Below are positions 35,743 through 46,837 of a stretch of DNA of 64,000 nucleotides, piece by piece. Made by a program: the position numbers and the translations under genes. This DNA comes from DASZIT01 sp963709665 (GTDB lineage Bacteria; Actinomycetota; Acidimicrobiia; Acidimicrobiales; RAAP-2). The DNA is taken from positions 124,001 to 188,000 of the forward strand of contig CAVPWU010000003.1 of the NCBI GenBank assembly GCA_963709665.1, given 5' to 3'. The first letter of the stretch is position 1. Each line of letters opens with the position of its first letter. Under the pieces are notes generated by a model, which was not told the origin of the DNA, did not search any database, and saw nothing but the letters and a program-made list of their open reading frames with translations.

Positions 35743-36863
35743 GCCGGGGCGGCCGGTCCGTGGTGGCGGTGGGCGCCGCCGCCGAACCGGCCGGCGAAGG
35801 CGCGCAGCGGCAGGTCGGCGCTGGTCACCATGCCCGGGGCGGCCGCGCACACCGCCCGCATGGCGTTGAGCGCCGGCATCCCGGTGAGGGTCATGCCCAG
35901 CGAGGCGAAGTAGTCGGCGTGCATCGCCCCGTGGGCCATGCCGGTGGCCGGGAAGATCATGTGCCGGTTGACGATGGTGGGGTCGCCCTCCACGGTGGTG
36001 ATGTAGCAGCCCTGGACGTCCCACCGGGGGTCGGTCCGGGGCGTCATCTGCCACTCGAGGTGGACCTCGATGGTGGGCCGGCCGTCGGTCAGCCCCTTGA
36101 ACTTGGCCAGGCTCCCGCCCACCGACCCCCGGGGGAGCGTCCACCAGCCGAGGTCCACCTCCTCGGTGCAGGCGCCCAGCTCGCACTCGAAGACCACCTC
36201 GTCGATCCGCTGGTCGAGGCAGTCGGCCATCAGGTGGATGGAGTCGGCGAACACCGTGCAGCCCGTCTCGAGGAGGGCGGGGACCTCGGGGTCGTCCACC
36301 GGCCGCCCGTACCCGACGTTCCTCCAGGTGTCGACCGAGTGGTGGCACGAGACGTCGACCGACTCCAGCACGGTGACCCGGTCGACCCGACCCATGCCGG
36401 CGGTGGCCACCACGCTGAGGATCTGGGCCAGGCCGGGGTTCATCCCCGTCCCGTAGAAGGTGGAGCCGCCCCGCTGGCAGGCCGCCTCGACCAGGTCGGT
36501 GGGCCGCCGGCCCGAGGGGTGCGGGTGGTTCCGGTCGCGGTGGTGCCCGGTGATCCAGTCGGAGGTGGTCACCACGTTGATGCCGTGCTCGAGCAGGGTG
36601 CAGAACAGGTCGACGTCGGGCCACACGCCGTTGAAGTTCACGACGTCGGGCCGCAGCCGGAGCACGTCGTCGACGTCGCCGGTGGCCACGATCCCCAGGG
36701 GCTCCCGCCCCACGATCTCCCCGGCGTCGCGTCCGACCTTCTCCGGCGAGTAGCAGTACAGGCCCACCAGCTCGAGGTCGGGATGGTCGACGAGCCGGCC
36801 CACCATCTCGGAGCCCACGTTGCCGGTCGCGCACTGCACGACCCGAAGCGGTGTAGCGGCCAC
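35739..36863 (-). CDS. DHDPR-like NAD(P)-binding oxidoreductase, paralog 2
   Basis: 374 residues. Same layout as the gene at 33673: LRVVQCATGNVGSEMVGRLV Rossmann start, GLYCYSPEKVGRDAGEIVGR, FYGTGMNPGLAQIL, and a C-terminal domain. First gene after the palindromic operator candidate and coupled to the Rieske gene by GTGA overlap. Two divergent copies in one operon suggest two different substrates or a hetero-oligomer. An insertion rich in His/Arg/Pro (DRNHPHPSGRRPTD) distinguishes this copy. Confidence 0.82.
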   Translation of the reverse strand: MAATPLRVVQCATGNVGSEMVGRLVDHPDLELVGLYCYSPEKVGRDAGEIVGREPLGIVATGDVDDVLRLRPDVVNFNGVWPDVDLFCTLLEHGINVVTTSDWITGHHRDRNHPHPSGRRPTDLVEAACQRGGSTFYGTGMNPGLAQILSVVATAGMGRVDRVTVLESVDVSCHHSVDTWRNVGYGRPVDDPEVPALLETGCTVFADSIHLMADCLDQRIDEVVFECELGACTEEVDLGWWTLPRGSVGGSLAKFKGLTDGRPTIEVHLEWQMTPRTDPRWDVQGCYITTVEGDPTIVNRHMIFPATGMAHGAMHADYFASLGMTLTGMPALNAMRAVCAAAPGMVTSADLPLRAFAGRFGGGAHRHHGPAAPA

Positions 36864-36928
36864 GGCCCTCCCTCCCCCCGGCGCCGGCTCCGGCCCCGAC
36901 CGGCGTCACCGGCAGTGTAGGGGTGGGT

Positions 36929-36942
36929 TGGACACGTGTCCA
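36929..36942. promoter_or_regulatory. 14-bp perfect palindrome, operator candidate
   Basis: TGGACACGTGTCCA lies 66 bases upstream of the DHDPR-like/Rieske operon start. A perfect, uninterrupted palindrome suits a dimeric TetR- or GntR-type repressor. The only regulator gene in the cluster is the FadR-type GntR at 39559. Confidence 0.65.
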
Positions 36943-36993
36943 GAGACTGATCTGGACAATCATCCACACCCGGGGACGGCGGTCCCGGCCGGG

Positions 36994-37440
36994 TCAGCGA
37001 CGGGGAGCCAGGACCTGGAAGGCCAGGGTGGAGACGGCGGCCAGCTTGTGGTCACGGCCCACATCGGTCACCTCCACCTCGAGGACGAAGCCGGTCGGGG
37101 TCCGACCCACCACCCGGGCCTCGACGTGGGCGGGCCCCACCGCCACCGGGGACAGGTAGTGGACGGTGAGGTCGGAGGTGGCGGTGCTGTAGCCGTGCTC
37201 GGCGTCGCACTGCTGGTAGGCCAGGCGGCCGGCACAGATGTCCACCAGCACGGCGATCAGCCCGCCCTGCAGCGCCCCGCGGACGTTGGCGACCTCCGGC
37301 CGGAGGTCCATCTCCATGGCCAGGCGGCCCTCGGGGGCCGGGACGTCGCGGGTGCCCAGCTGCTGGAGCACGTGCTCCCCGCGGGCCGCCACCTCCACCT
37401 GGGCGCGGGTCATCTCGTTGGAGTTGGTGGGGGTGGCCAT
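36994..37440 (-). CDS. PaaI-type hotdog thioesterase
   Basis: 148 residues. The hotdog signature is VRGALQGGLIAVLVDICAGR with following DLTVHYLSPVAVGPAHVEAR and GRDHKLAAVSTLAFQV. Hydrolyses acyl- or aryl-CoA thioesters, releasing stalled CoA esters. It lies between the amidohydrolase and the palindrome in the minus-strand cluster. Start ATG 37440 gives a normal length. Confidence 0.88.
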   Translation of the reverse strand: MATPTNSNEMTRAQVEVAARGEHVLQQLGTRDVPAPEGRLAMEMDLRPEVANVRGALQGGLIAVLVDICAGRLAYQQCDAEHGYSTATSDLTVHYLSPVAVGPAHVEARVVGRTPTGFVLEVEVTDVGRDHKLAAVSTLAFQVLAPRR

Positions 37441-37507
37441 GGAGGGGCGAATCTACCAACGGGGCGGCGGGGGTCGGCCGGCGGAGGTGGCCCCGGGCCC
37501 CGGGGCC

Positions 37508-38669
37508 TCAGAGCCGGTAGAGCTTCCGGGCGTTCTCCCCCATGATCTTGTCGCCGGGCCCCGGCGGAGAGGGTGGCCATCTTCTCCTCGACGGCCTGGA
37601 GGGGGTTCGGGTAGAGGCAGGTCGGATGGGGGAAGTCGGTCTCGAACATGATCCGGTCCTCGCCCACCGCCTCCACCAGCGCCGGGAGGTGGTTGCCGTT
37701 CCGCTCGAACCAGAAGGTGGCGAACAGGTTGCTCCGGAAGTACTCGGAGGGCGGCTTCTCCATCTCGGCGAGCTCCCGGGGGGCGTTCTCCGCCATCTCG
37801 AAGTCGAGGGCCTCGAGGATGAAGGGGATCCACCCGCAGCCGCTCTCCACCGACACGCACTGCAGCGCCGGGTAGCGGTCGAACACCCGGGAGAGGATGA
37901 GGTTGGTGACCACCCGGGCGTTGCCGATGAACAGCAGGGTGCCCCCGATGGCCAGCTGGGTGTTGAGGGGGTGCGACTCCCACGGGTACTTCCCGAAGAA
38001 GGTCATGGCGGTGGCGCTGGCCCCGATGTGGAAGTGGACCGGCAGCCCCAGGTCGCTGCAGACCTCCCAGAACGGGTCCCAGGCCCGGTTGGCCAGGTCC
38101 GGCGACCCCAGGTCCTGGGGGTCGGAGGTCATGTTGACCCCGCGGGCGCCGAGGGCCGCCACCCGGGTGGCCTCCTCGACGCAGGCGTCCACGCTCCAGG
38201 CCGGCATCAGCGGCAGCCCGAGGAGCCGGTTGCCGGAGTCGGCCTGGATCTCGGCCTGGGCGTCGTTGTAGATCTCCACGGTCAGCCGGCGGAGCGCCTC
38301 GTCGTCCACGAAGCCGAGATCCTGCCCGCCCAGCCCGATGGTGTTGGGGAAGATCACCTGGGCGTCGATGCCGCACTCGTCGAGCACCGCCAGCCGCGCC
38401 TCGGGGTCGTGCCCACCGGCGTGGACCTCGTCGGCGGTCCACTCGAAGAGGGCCTTGTAGGAGCTCTCCTTGGCGCCGGCCCGGTCGATGACCCCGCCGG
38501 CGCTGTAGCGGCCGATGGGGTGCCCGTCGAACACCCAGGTGAGTTGGCCCTCGACCTCCTCCACCCGGGGGACCCGGTCCCGGTAGCGGTCCGGGGCCCG
38601 GCTGGTGAACAGATCGGACTTCTCGCACCAGTGGGAGTCGGCGTCGACGATGAACGAGGTCTCTAACAT
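37508..38669 (-). CDS. amidohydrolase family 2 protein (one-base frameshift near the C-terminus)
   Basis: ATG 38669. IVDADSHWCE carries the metal-ligand region, LDECGIDAQVIFPNT, LPVHFHIGASA (H-x-H), VESGCGWIPFILEALD and FETDFPHPTCLYPN (catalytic Asp) define a PF04909-type TIM barrel. One extra base in 37559-37562 breaks the last 20 residues; repaired, the end reads PGDKIMGENARKLYRL and stops at 37508. Members hydrolyse or decarboxylate ring-cleavage products. The gene diverges from the hydrolase at 38693 with only 23 bases between the starts. Confidence 0.88.
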
Positions 38670-38692
38670 ATAGACGATAGTAAGCTCGACGG

Positions 38693-39553
38693 GTGACCAC
38701 CGCCAGCGTTGACGGACTGACCATCGCCTACGAGCTGGTCGGGGAGGGCCGGCCGTGGGTCCTCACCCCCGGCGGGCGCTTCTCCAAGGACTCGCCCGGG
38801 GTGCGGGAGCTGGCCGGGGCCCTGGCCGCCCAGGGCAACCGGGTCCTGATCTGGGACCGGCCCAACACCGGCGCCTCCGACGTCTGCTTCACCGGGTCCT
38901 CCGAGTCGGCCATGCAGGCCGACACCCTGGCCGGGCTGCTCCGCCACCTCGACCTGGCGCCGGCGGTCATCGCCGGCGGCTCCGGCGGCTCCCGGGTCTC
39001 CCTGCTCACCGCCGCCCGCCACCGCGACGTGGCCTCCGCCGTGGCCCTGTGGTGGATCAGCGGCGGGGTGCACGGCCTGCTGTCCCTGGCCACCCACTAC
39101 TGCAGCGGCTCGCTGGTGGCCGCCTGGCAGGGGGGGATGGAGGCGGTGGTGGCCCTGCCCGAGTGGGCGGAGGTCCTCGAGCGGAACCCGGCCAATCGCG
39201 AGCGGTTCCTGGCCCAGGACCCCGCCACCTTCATCGCCACCCTCGAGCAGTGGATGCTGGCCTACTGCCCCTGCGGGGACCAGCTGGTGCCGGGCCTCGA
39301 CGACGCCGACGGGCGGGCGCTCGACCTCCCCACCCTGGTGTTCCGGAGCGGGGCCAGCGACGTCAACCACACCCGGGCCACCTCCGAGCAGCTGGCCGCC
39401 CTCCTGCCCGACGCCGAGCTGGTGGAGCCCCCGTGGGGGGACCAGGAGTGGAACGACCGCCAGGCCGCCTACGCCACCGGGGAGGGGCTCTTCGCCCGGT
39501 GGCCCCTGCTGGCCCCGGCCCTGCAGCAGTTCGTCACCCGCCGGCTGGGCTGA
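38693..39553 (+). CDS. alpha/beta hydrolase
   Basis: 286 residues from GTG 38693. Oxyanion region VLTPGGRFSKDS, LIWDRPNTGASD, nucleophile elbow VIAGGSGGSRVSLL (Ser in GGSGG), acidic residue after LVFRSGASD. The final His is not clear at the usual place, although DVNHTRATSEQL is near. Could be a meta-cleavage-product hydrolase or esterase. Followed five bases later by the GntR regulator gene, so the two are one operon. Confidence 0.82.
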   Translation: MTTASVDGLTIAYELVGEGRPWVLTPGGRFSKDSPGVRELAGALAAQGNRVLIWDRPNTGASDVCFTGSSESAMQADTLAGLLRHLDLAPAVIAGGSGGSRVSLLTAARHRDVASAVALWWISGGVHGLLSLATHYCSGSLVAAWQGGMEAVVALPEWAEVLERNPANRERFLAQDPATFIATLEQWMLAYCPCGDQLVPGLDDADGRALDLPTLVFRSGASDVNHTRATSEQLAALLPDAELVEPPWGDQEWNDRQAAYATGEGLFARWPLLAPALQQFVTRRLG

Positions 39554-39558
39554 CCGGC

Positions 39559-40347
39559 ATGGGCGCGGCGGAGCCGATCCACGTGCCGAAGGTGGCCGAG
39601 CTGGTGGCCGCCGACCTCCGCCGGCGGATCGTGGCCGGCGACCTCGCCGAGGGGGACGAGCTCCCCCGCGAGTCCGACCTCCTGGCCGAGTTCGACGTCA
39701 GCCGTCCCAGCCTGCGCGAGGCCCTGCGGGTCCTGGAGACCGAGGGCCTGGTGCGGATCCGGCGGGGCAACGTCGGCGGGGCGGTGGTCAAGCGTCCCGA
39801 CACCGCCAGCGCCGCCTACCACCTGAGCCTGACCCTGCGGGCCAACGACGTGACCCACCGGGACCTGGCCGTGGCCCGGGACGCCATCGAGCCCATCTGC
39901 GCGGCGCTGGCCGCCGGGCTCCCGGGACGGCAGGCGGTGGCGGCCGAGCTGGGCGGCCTGGTCGACGAGAGCGAGCGGTGCGCCACCACCGCCGAGTTCA
40001 CCGGGTCGGCGCACGACTTCCACCGTCGGCTCACCGAGCTGTGCGGCAACACCACCATGCGGCTGGTGGCCGGGACCCTCGAGGCGCTGTGGAGCGCCCA
40101 GGAGACCCGGGCCCTCGGCCTCGAGCTGGGCGCCGACCGGGCCAGGGCCCGGCGCAGCTCGGTGGCCGCCCACCGGCGCCTGGTGGCGGCCATCGCGGCC
40201 GGCGACGCCGACCGGGCGGCCCGGGAGATGCGGACGCACCTCGTGGAGATGCAGCAGGTGCTGATCTCCGAGTTCGGCTCGACGGTGATCGAGGTGACCA
40301 CCCCGCCGGTGGCCAGTGGGCGGGGGGGCCGCCGGGCCACCCCCTGA
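39559..40347 (+). CDS. GntR-family regulator, FadR subfamily
   Basis: 262 residues from ATG 39559. N-terminal winged helix: VAELVAADLRRRIVAGDLAE, ESDLLAEFDVSRPSLREALR, LETEGLVRIRRGNVGG. C-terminal FCD domain is all-helical with HDFHRRLTELCGNTTMRLVA and HRRLVAAIAAGDADRAAREM metal-binding/ligand motifs. FadR-type regulators usually bind acyl-CoA or organic acids. It is the likely controller of the catabolic cluster and may bind the palindrome at 36929. Confidence 0.92.
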   Translation: MGAAEPIHVPKVAELVAADLRRRIVAGDLAEGDELPRESDLLAEFDVSRPSLREALRVLETEGLVRIRRGNVGGAVVKRPDTASAAYHLSLTLRANDVTHRDLAVARDAIEPICAALAAGLPGRQAVAAELGGLVDESERCATTAEFTGSAHDFHRRLTELCGNTTMRLVAGTLEALWSAQETRALGLELGADRARARRSSVAAHRRLVAAIAAGDADRAAREMRTHLVEMQQVLISEFGSTVIEVTTPPVASGRGGRRATP

Positions 40348-40383
40348 CCGGGGCCGGGGGGGTGGGGGTGGACGGCTCCCGGG

Positions 40384-42174
40384 TCAGGGAAGCGCCGACC
40401 AGCGGGAGCCGTCGCGGGAGGTGACGGTGACGTCCACCCCACCCACCGCCACCACCCCGGCCGGGTAGGTGGAGACGGCGAAGAGCTCCTCGGAGGTGCC
40501 GGAGGCGGCCGGCCGCCATGCGACGCCGTCGGGCGATGTCCCCACCGAGCCGCCACCGCCGACGGCGACCCACCCGGACGGCGTGGCCACCAGTCCCCGC
40601 CAGGTCTCGGTGGTGATCGGGGTGACGGCCTGCCAGGTGACGCCGTCCGCCGACCGGAGGATGCGGCCGGAGACGCCGACGGCCACGTACCCGGCGGCGT
40701 CGGCGGCCACCGCCCGGAGCGTCGTGTGGAGCCCGCTGGCCACCGGGGACCAGGTCACGCCGTCCGCCGAGTGGAGCACCGTCCCGTCCACCCCGACGGC
40801 GTCGAACCCGTCGGGGCCCGAGGTCACCGAGAACAGGGTGGACGTCGTGCCGCTGGGCGTGGCCTGCCAGGTCACCCCTCCGTCGGTGGATGCCAGCACC
40901 GTGCCACCGGCGCCGACCACCACGATGCGTCCGTCGAGGAGCGCACTCGACCAGAGCTCGGCGGTGGAGCCGGACGCCCGGGCGGTGAAGCTGGTGCCGG
41001 TCGACGACGTCAGGATGGTCCCACCGCCGCCGACCACCACCCAGGTGGCCGGGAAGTGGGCGATGCCGCGGAGCTCCCGTCGTCCGGGAGCGGTGGCGAC
41101 CGGGCCCCACCGGCCGTCGGGCTCCAGGCCGGCGATGCCGCCGTTGACACCGACCGCCAGCGTCTGGGTGCCGGCGCTGGCCACCGCGTAGAAGGCGTCG
41201 CGGGTGGTGTCGGCATCGCTCCAGCTGACCAGGTCCGGCGACACCAGCCGGGTCCCGCCCGCACCCACCGCCAGCCAGGCGGAGGCCGAGGCGGCGGGTC
41301 TCCAGAGCTCGACCCCGACGTCACCGACGTCGAGGGGCGTCCAGGCCGTCCCGTCCGGCGAGGTCAGCGCGGTGCCGTCGGAGCCGACGGCGAGGAACGC
41401 CCCGCGGGCGTACGTCACCCCCCGCAGCACCTGGGTGGTCCCCGACGTCCGCCGGGTCCAGGTCAGGCCGTCGGAGGACTGGAGCACCGTCCCCCCGGCG
41501 CCGGTGGCCACGAAGGTGCCGTCCCCGAAGGTGACGTCCCACAGCCACACCCCGTCCGGCCGCACCGCCTCGGACCACGACGAGCCGTCCTCCGACGAGA
41601 CGATGCTCCCGTCGTCGGCCACCGCCACGAACCGGCCCGCCCCGTAGGCGACGGCGAAGAGATCGCCGGTCGTGCCCGACGTCCGACGGGTCCACCGGGT
41701 GAGGCGGGTGGACGTGAGGATGGTGCCCCCGCTGCCACCGACCACCCAGGTGCCGGCGTGGTAGGCGACCCCCATCAGGGTCCCCGCCGTGCCGGTGGGG
41801 TGGAGGGCCGGCCGCCCGGGGCGGTCCGACGGCCACGAGACGACGGCGCCCCCGGTCCCCACGGCCAGCGTGGTGGTGCCGTCGGAGCTGACCCCCCGCA
41901 ACGTCTGGCGGGTGACGGCGGGCTGCCGCCTCCACCGCACGCCGTCCGACGACGTCACCACCGTGCCGCTGTTGCCCACGGCGGTGAACCCGGCCGGCGA
42001 GCCCACCGCGTCCCAGAGCAGGTCGCTGCCCTGCCAGTCGGCGGAGGCGGACCGGATCGGGAGTGGGCCGCCCGACGGGGTCGCCTGCGTCGTGCAGCCC
42101 GCCAGGAGGAGGAGCACGGCGGCACCCAGGACCGCCCGGGAGGACCGGGTGACGGCGGGGGCCAGGTTCCACAT
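40384..42174 (-). CDS. lipoprotein with about 14 beta-propeller-type repeats (Ycf48/BNR-like)
   Basis: 596 residues. Lipobox LLLLAGC at about 21-27. The mature protein is made of about 14 repeats of roughly 35-40 residues with the core VAVGxxGTVLxSxDGxxWxx followed by SGTTxxLxxV. This is similar to WD/BNR or Ycf48-type blades, which usually form two seven-bladed propellers. Member of a surface-exposed binding family; no catalytic residues recognised. Expressed alone, upstream of nothing on the same strand within 360 bases. Confidence 0.85.
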   Translation of the reverse strand: MWNLAPAVTRSSRAVLGAAVLLLLAGCTTQATPSGGPLPIRSASADWQGSDLLWDAVGSPAGFTAVGNSGTVVTSSDGVRWRRQPAVTRQTLRGVSSDGTTTLAVGTGGAVVSWPSDRPGRPALHPTGTAGTLMGVAYHAGTWVVGGSGGTILTSTRLTRWTRRTSGTTGDLFAVAYGAGRFVAVADDGSIVSSEDGSSWSEAVRPDGVWLWDVTFGDGTFVATGAGGTVLQSSDGLTWTRRTSGTTQVLRGVTYARGAFLAVGSDGTALTSPDGTAWTPLDVGDVGVELWRPAASASAWLAVGAGGTRLVSPDLVSWSDADTTRDAFYAVASAGTQTLAVGVNGGIAGLEPDGRWGPVATAPGRRELRGIAHFPATWVVVGGGGTILTSSTGTSFTARASGSTAELWSSALLDGRIVVVGAGGTVLASTDGGVTWQATPSGTTSTLFSVTSGPDGFDAVGVDGTVLHSADGVTWSPVASGLHTTLRAVAADAAGYVAVGVSGRILRSADGVTWQAVTPITTETWRGLVATPSGWVAVGGGGSVGTSPDGVAWRPAASGTSEELFAVSTYPAGVVAVGGVDVTVTSRDGSRWSALP

Positions 42175-42245
42175 AGGGGGACATCTTTAGCCGGATCCGC
42201 CGCCAACGCGGCGCCGGCCTCCACGCCGGCCCCCGACCGGGGGCG

Positions 42246-42281
42246 CCACCCTCCGCCACCCCGGGGCGTGGCGGAGGGTGG
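42246..42281 (-). terminator. 14-bp stem hairpin after glnN
   Basis: CCACCCTCCGCCAC (42246-42259) pairs with GTGGCGGAGGGTGG (42268-42281), loop of 8. It lies 25 bases beyond the glnN stop on the minus strand. No U-tract is visible, which is common in high-GC actinobacteria. Confidence 0.6.
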
Positions 42282-42305
42282 GCCGGGGCCCGGCCGTGGC
42301 GCCGT

Positions 42306-44483
<2,178 letters not shown>

Positions 44484-44665
44484 GGTGACTCCTCCGGGGG
44501 GCTCATTGGTGAGGTCAGCAGGGCAGCGCACGACTGGTGATCCGACTCTGGCTGAACCTCCCGAAAGCTACGCGGGCTTCGTGACGGGCATGTTTCCGGG
44601 CTGTGAACGCCGGGTGAGTTGTACCTGGGTGCCCGGAGGTCCGGAGGTCGGCGGTCGGCGGTCGC

Positions 44666-45646
44666 TCAGCCGGCCAGCGCCGGCTCGACCTTCTCCACCA
44701 CCGTCTCGAGGTAGCGCCAGGCGATCTCGGGCGGGATCCCGCCGATCAGCGGGTGGAGCAGCAGGATCCCCTCGGTGCGGGCCAGCTCGACGGCCTCGTC
44801 CACCCCCAGGATCCGGTGGCTGCGGTTCTCGGCCCGGAGCTCCTCGACGGAGCCGGCGAAGGAGATCCCGCTGATCCCCTCCTTGCCCCCCGAGTTCCAG
44901 TCGGCGTACATGGCCACCTCGTGCATCAGGTAGGGGCCCAGCTCCTCCCAGGCGCGGTCGACGTCCTCGGCCACGAACACCACCGACGGGGTCTCGCGGG
45001 GAGGGAGCATGCACGAGCCGGGCTCCCGCCCGTGGGCGCGGCACTCCTCCTCGTAGGCCACCCGGAGCTCCGGGTCGCCGCTCTCGCTGATGAAGTCGAG
45101 ACCGAACCGGGCGGCCCGCCGGGCCGCCGGCACGCTGCCCCCGCCCCAGGCCACCGAGGGCCCGCCGGGGGTCACCGGCGCCGGGGTGACCTGGACGGTC
45201 CGCCCCTGGTACTCGAACGGCTGGCCGGTCTTGGCCTGGAGGAGGACCCCCAGGTGCTCCTCGGCGATGGCCCCCCGACGGTGGAAGTCCACCCCGTGCA
45301 TCCCGTACTCCTCCGGGCGGTAGCCGATGCCGCCCACGTAGCTGACCCGGCCGTTGCTGAGGATGTCGAGGACGCACATCTCCTCGGCCAGGCGCACCGG
45401 GCTGTAGAGGGGCACGGTGATGATGGCCGTCATGATGGCCATCTGGGAGGTCCGGGCGGCCAGGGCCGCCGCCAGGAGCATCGGCGAGGGGAGGTAGCCG
45501 TCGCTCGAGCCGTGGTGCTCGCAGACGATGGCGGCGACCCCGCCCCGGGTCTCCGACCACGCCGCCATGTCCAGGGCGGCCCGGTACAGGTCGGTGGCGG
45601 CGGCCCCGGTGGTCGGGGCGCGCATGTCGAAGCGCAGGGTGAACAC
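44666..45646 (-). CDS. LLM-class flavin-dependent oxidoreductase
   Basis: 326 residues from GTG 45646, which has GGGGG about five bases before it; TTG 45658 is an alternative. TIM-barrel bacterial luciferase-like fold: VCEHHGSSDGYLPSPMLLAA, PLYSPVRLAEEMCVLDILSN, GRVSYVGGIGYRPEEYGMHG, VTPGGPSVAWGGGSVPAARR. Uses reduced flavin (FMNH2 or F420) to act on an unknown substrate. Lies between glnN and a lipoprotein gene, with intergenic gaps on both sides. Confidence 0.9.
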   Translation of the reverse strand: MFTLRFDMRAPTTGAAATDLYRAALDMAAWSETRGGVAAIVCEHHGSSDGYLPSPMLLAAALAARTSQMAIMTAIITVPLYSPVRLAEEMCVLDILSNGRVSYVGGIGYRPEEYGMHGVDFHRRGAIAEEHLGVLLQAKTGQPFEYQGRTVQVTPAPVTPGGPSVAWGGGSVPAARRAARFGLDFISESGDPELRVAYEEECRAHGREPGSCMLPPRETPSVVFVAEDVDRAWEELGPYLMHEVAMYADWNSGGKEGISGISFAGSVEELRAENRSHRILGVDEAVELARTEGILLLHPLIGGIPPEIAWRYLETVVEKVEPALAG

Positions 45647-45698
45647 GGATACCCCCAAGGTGATCGGTCGACGGTCGGGGTCAGGCTAGACCGGCCGC

Positions 45699-46256
45699 TC
45701 AGCCGGCGTTCCCGTCGAGGGCCTGTTGCAGCTTCTGGACCTGGGTGCGGTCGGCCGGCGGCAGGAGCCGCTGTTCCGAGGGGCAGAGCCTCACCAGCGC
45801 CACCCCCTCGATGGTGTTGAAGGTGGTCACGCCCATGGGGAGGTGGGTCTTCGACTCGATGCTCTGGGCCCCGGCGGCCAACGAGGTCAGGGCGCTGTCG
45901 ATCCCCCTGCCCTGGCCCAGAAAGGCGCAGAAGGCCGCCCCGTCGGTGAGGAGCGCCTTGTCGGCCGTGGTGCCGGACTCGGCGTAGGTCTGGAGGGACG
46001 GGTCGGCCTCCACCACGTCCTCGAGGTAGGTGCTCTGCTGGGTCAACGACACCTTGGGGACCACCAGCTGCCCCACCTTGGTCCCGTTGCTGGTCGGGGT
46101 CCCCCCGCCGGCGCCCGGGGACCCGCAGGACGCGACCGCCGATGCCACCGACAGGAGGCAGAGGGCGATGAGGGCGACCCGGGATCGGGGGCGGGCGGTC
46201 GTCAGCGGGCGGAGGTGGGGGACGGTCCTCAGTCGTTCTCGACCTGGTAGTCCCAT
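45699..46256 (-). CDS. putative lipoprotein, unknown function
   Basis: 185 residues from GTG 46256, which overlaps the upstream gene by 28 bases; no better start was found. The signal sequence RVALIALCLLSVASAVASCG ends in a lipobox-like SVASC, so the mature protein would start at the Cys near residue 44. The rest has short helices and two more Cys (about 110 and 158) and no known domain. Third gene in the phosphoesterase operon. Confidence 0.7.
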   Translation of the reverse strand: MGLPGRERLRTVPHLRPLTTARPRSRVALIALCLLSVASAVASCGSPGAGGGTPTSNGTKVGQLVVPKVSLTQQSTYLEDVVEADPSLQTYAESGTTADKALLTDGAAFCAFLGQGRGIDSALTSLAAGAQSIESKTHLPMGVTTFNTIEGVALVRLCPSEQRLLPPADRTQVQKLQQALDGNAG

Positions 46257-46837
46257 TTGGCCACGATGTGGTCGCCGTCGGGTGCCCAGCGCATCAGGCC
46301 CTCGCCCACCGGCATGACCGCCCGGATCTGGAAGGTGAGGGACCGCCCGGCGGACAGCGTGGCGGGGGGCGGCGGCTCCCCCGGCACCAGGTACGGCTTG
46401 TACACCGCCCCGGTGTGGTCGATGGAGTCGAAGTCGGCCACCCCGATCGGCACGGTGCCGGTCACCTTGGAGAGGTGGATGGTCCAGGTGCAGGTGGTGA
46501 AGGCGGTCTGGTACGGCAACCCCTCGCCGGGCACCACCGGCCCGGTGACCACCGCCAGCGCCGTGAAGGTCGGCGTCCGCACGGCGATGGCGTCCCCCTC
46601 GATGGTCAGGGCGGGGTGGGCCACGGTGCCGGTCAGCGTCCGGTCGAGGGGGTTGTGGTAGGTCGGCACCGTGCCCAGGCGGGTGCCGGACCGGGCGACG
46701 AGGCCGTAGATGCCGACCCCGAGGCCGAGCACCAGGACCACCAGGGCGGCGATCAGCAGGCGGCGGTGCGCGACGGGGGGACCGGGCCGCCCGGCCCGGT
46801 CCCCCGTCGTCGACAGCGATGGCGAGGCGACGGCCAT
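46229..46837 (-). CDS. single-pass membrane protein with extracytoplasmic beta-rich domain
   Basis: 202 residues from ATG 46837, whose start overlaps the phosphoesterase stop (TGATG). A short Pro-rich N-terminus, a membrane helix (RRLLIAALVVLVLGLGVGIY, about 26-46), then a beta-rich domain including LTGTVAHPALTIEGDAIAV and MRWAPDGDHIVAKWDYQ. I do not recognise the fold. Tight overlap with both neighbours suggests a three-gene unit with the phosphoesterase and the lipoprotein. Confidence 0.75.
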   Translation of the reverse strand: MAVASPSLSTTGDRAGRPGPPVAHRRLLIAALVVLVLGLGVGIYGLVARSGTRLGTVPTYHNPLDRTLTGTVAHPALTIEGDAIAVRTPTFTALAVVTGPVVPGEGLPYQTAFTTCTWTIHLSKVTGTVPIGVADFDSIDHTGAVYKPYLVPGEPPPPATLSAGRSLTFQIRAVMPVGEGLMRWAPDGDHIVAKWDYQVEND

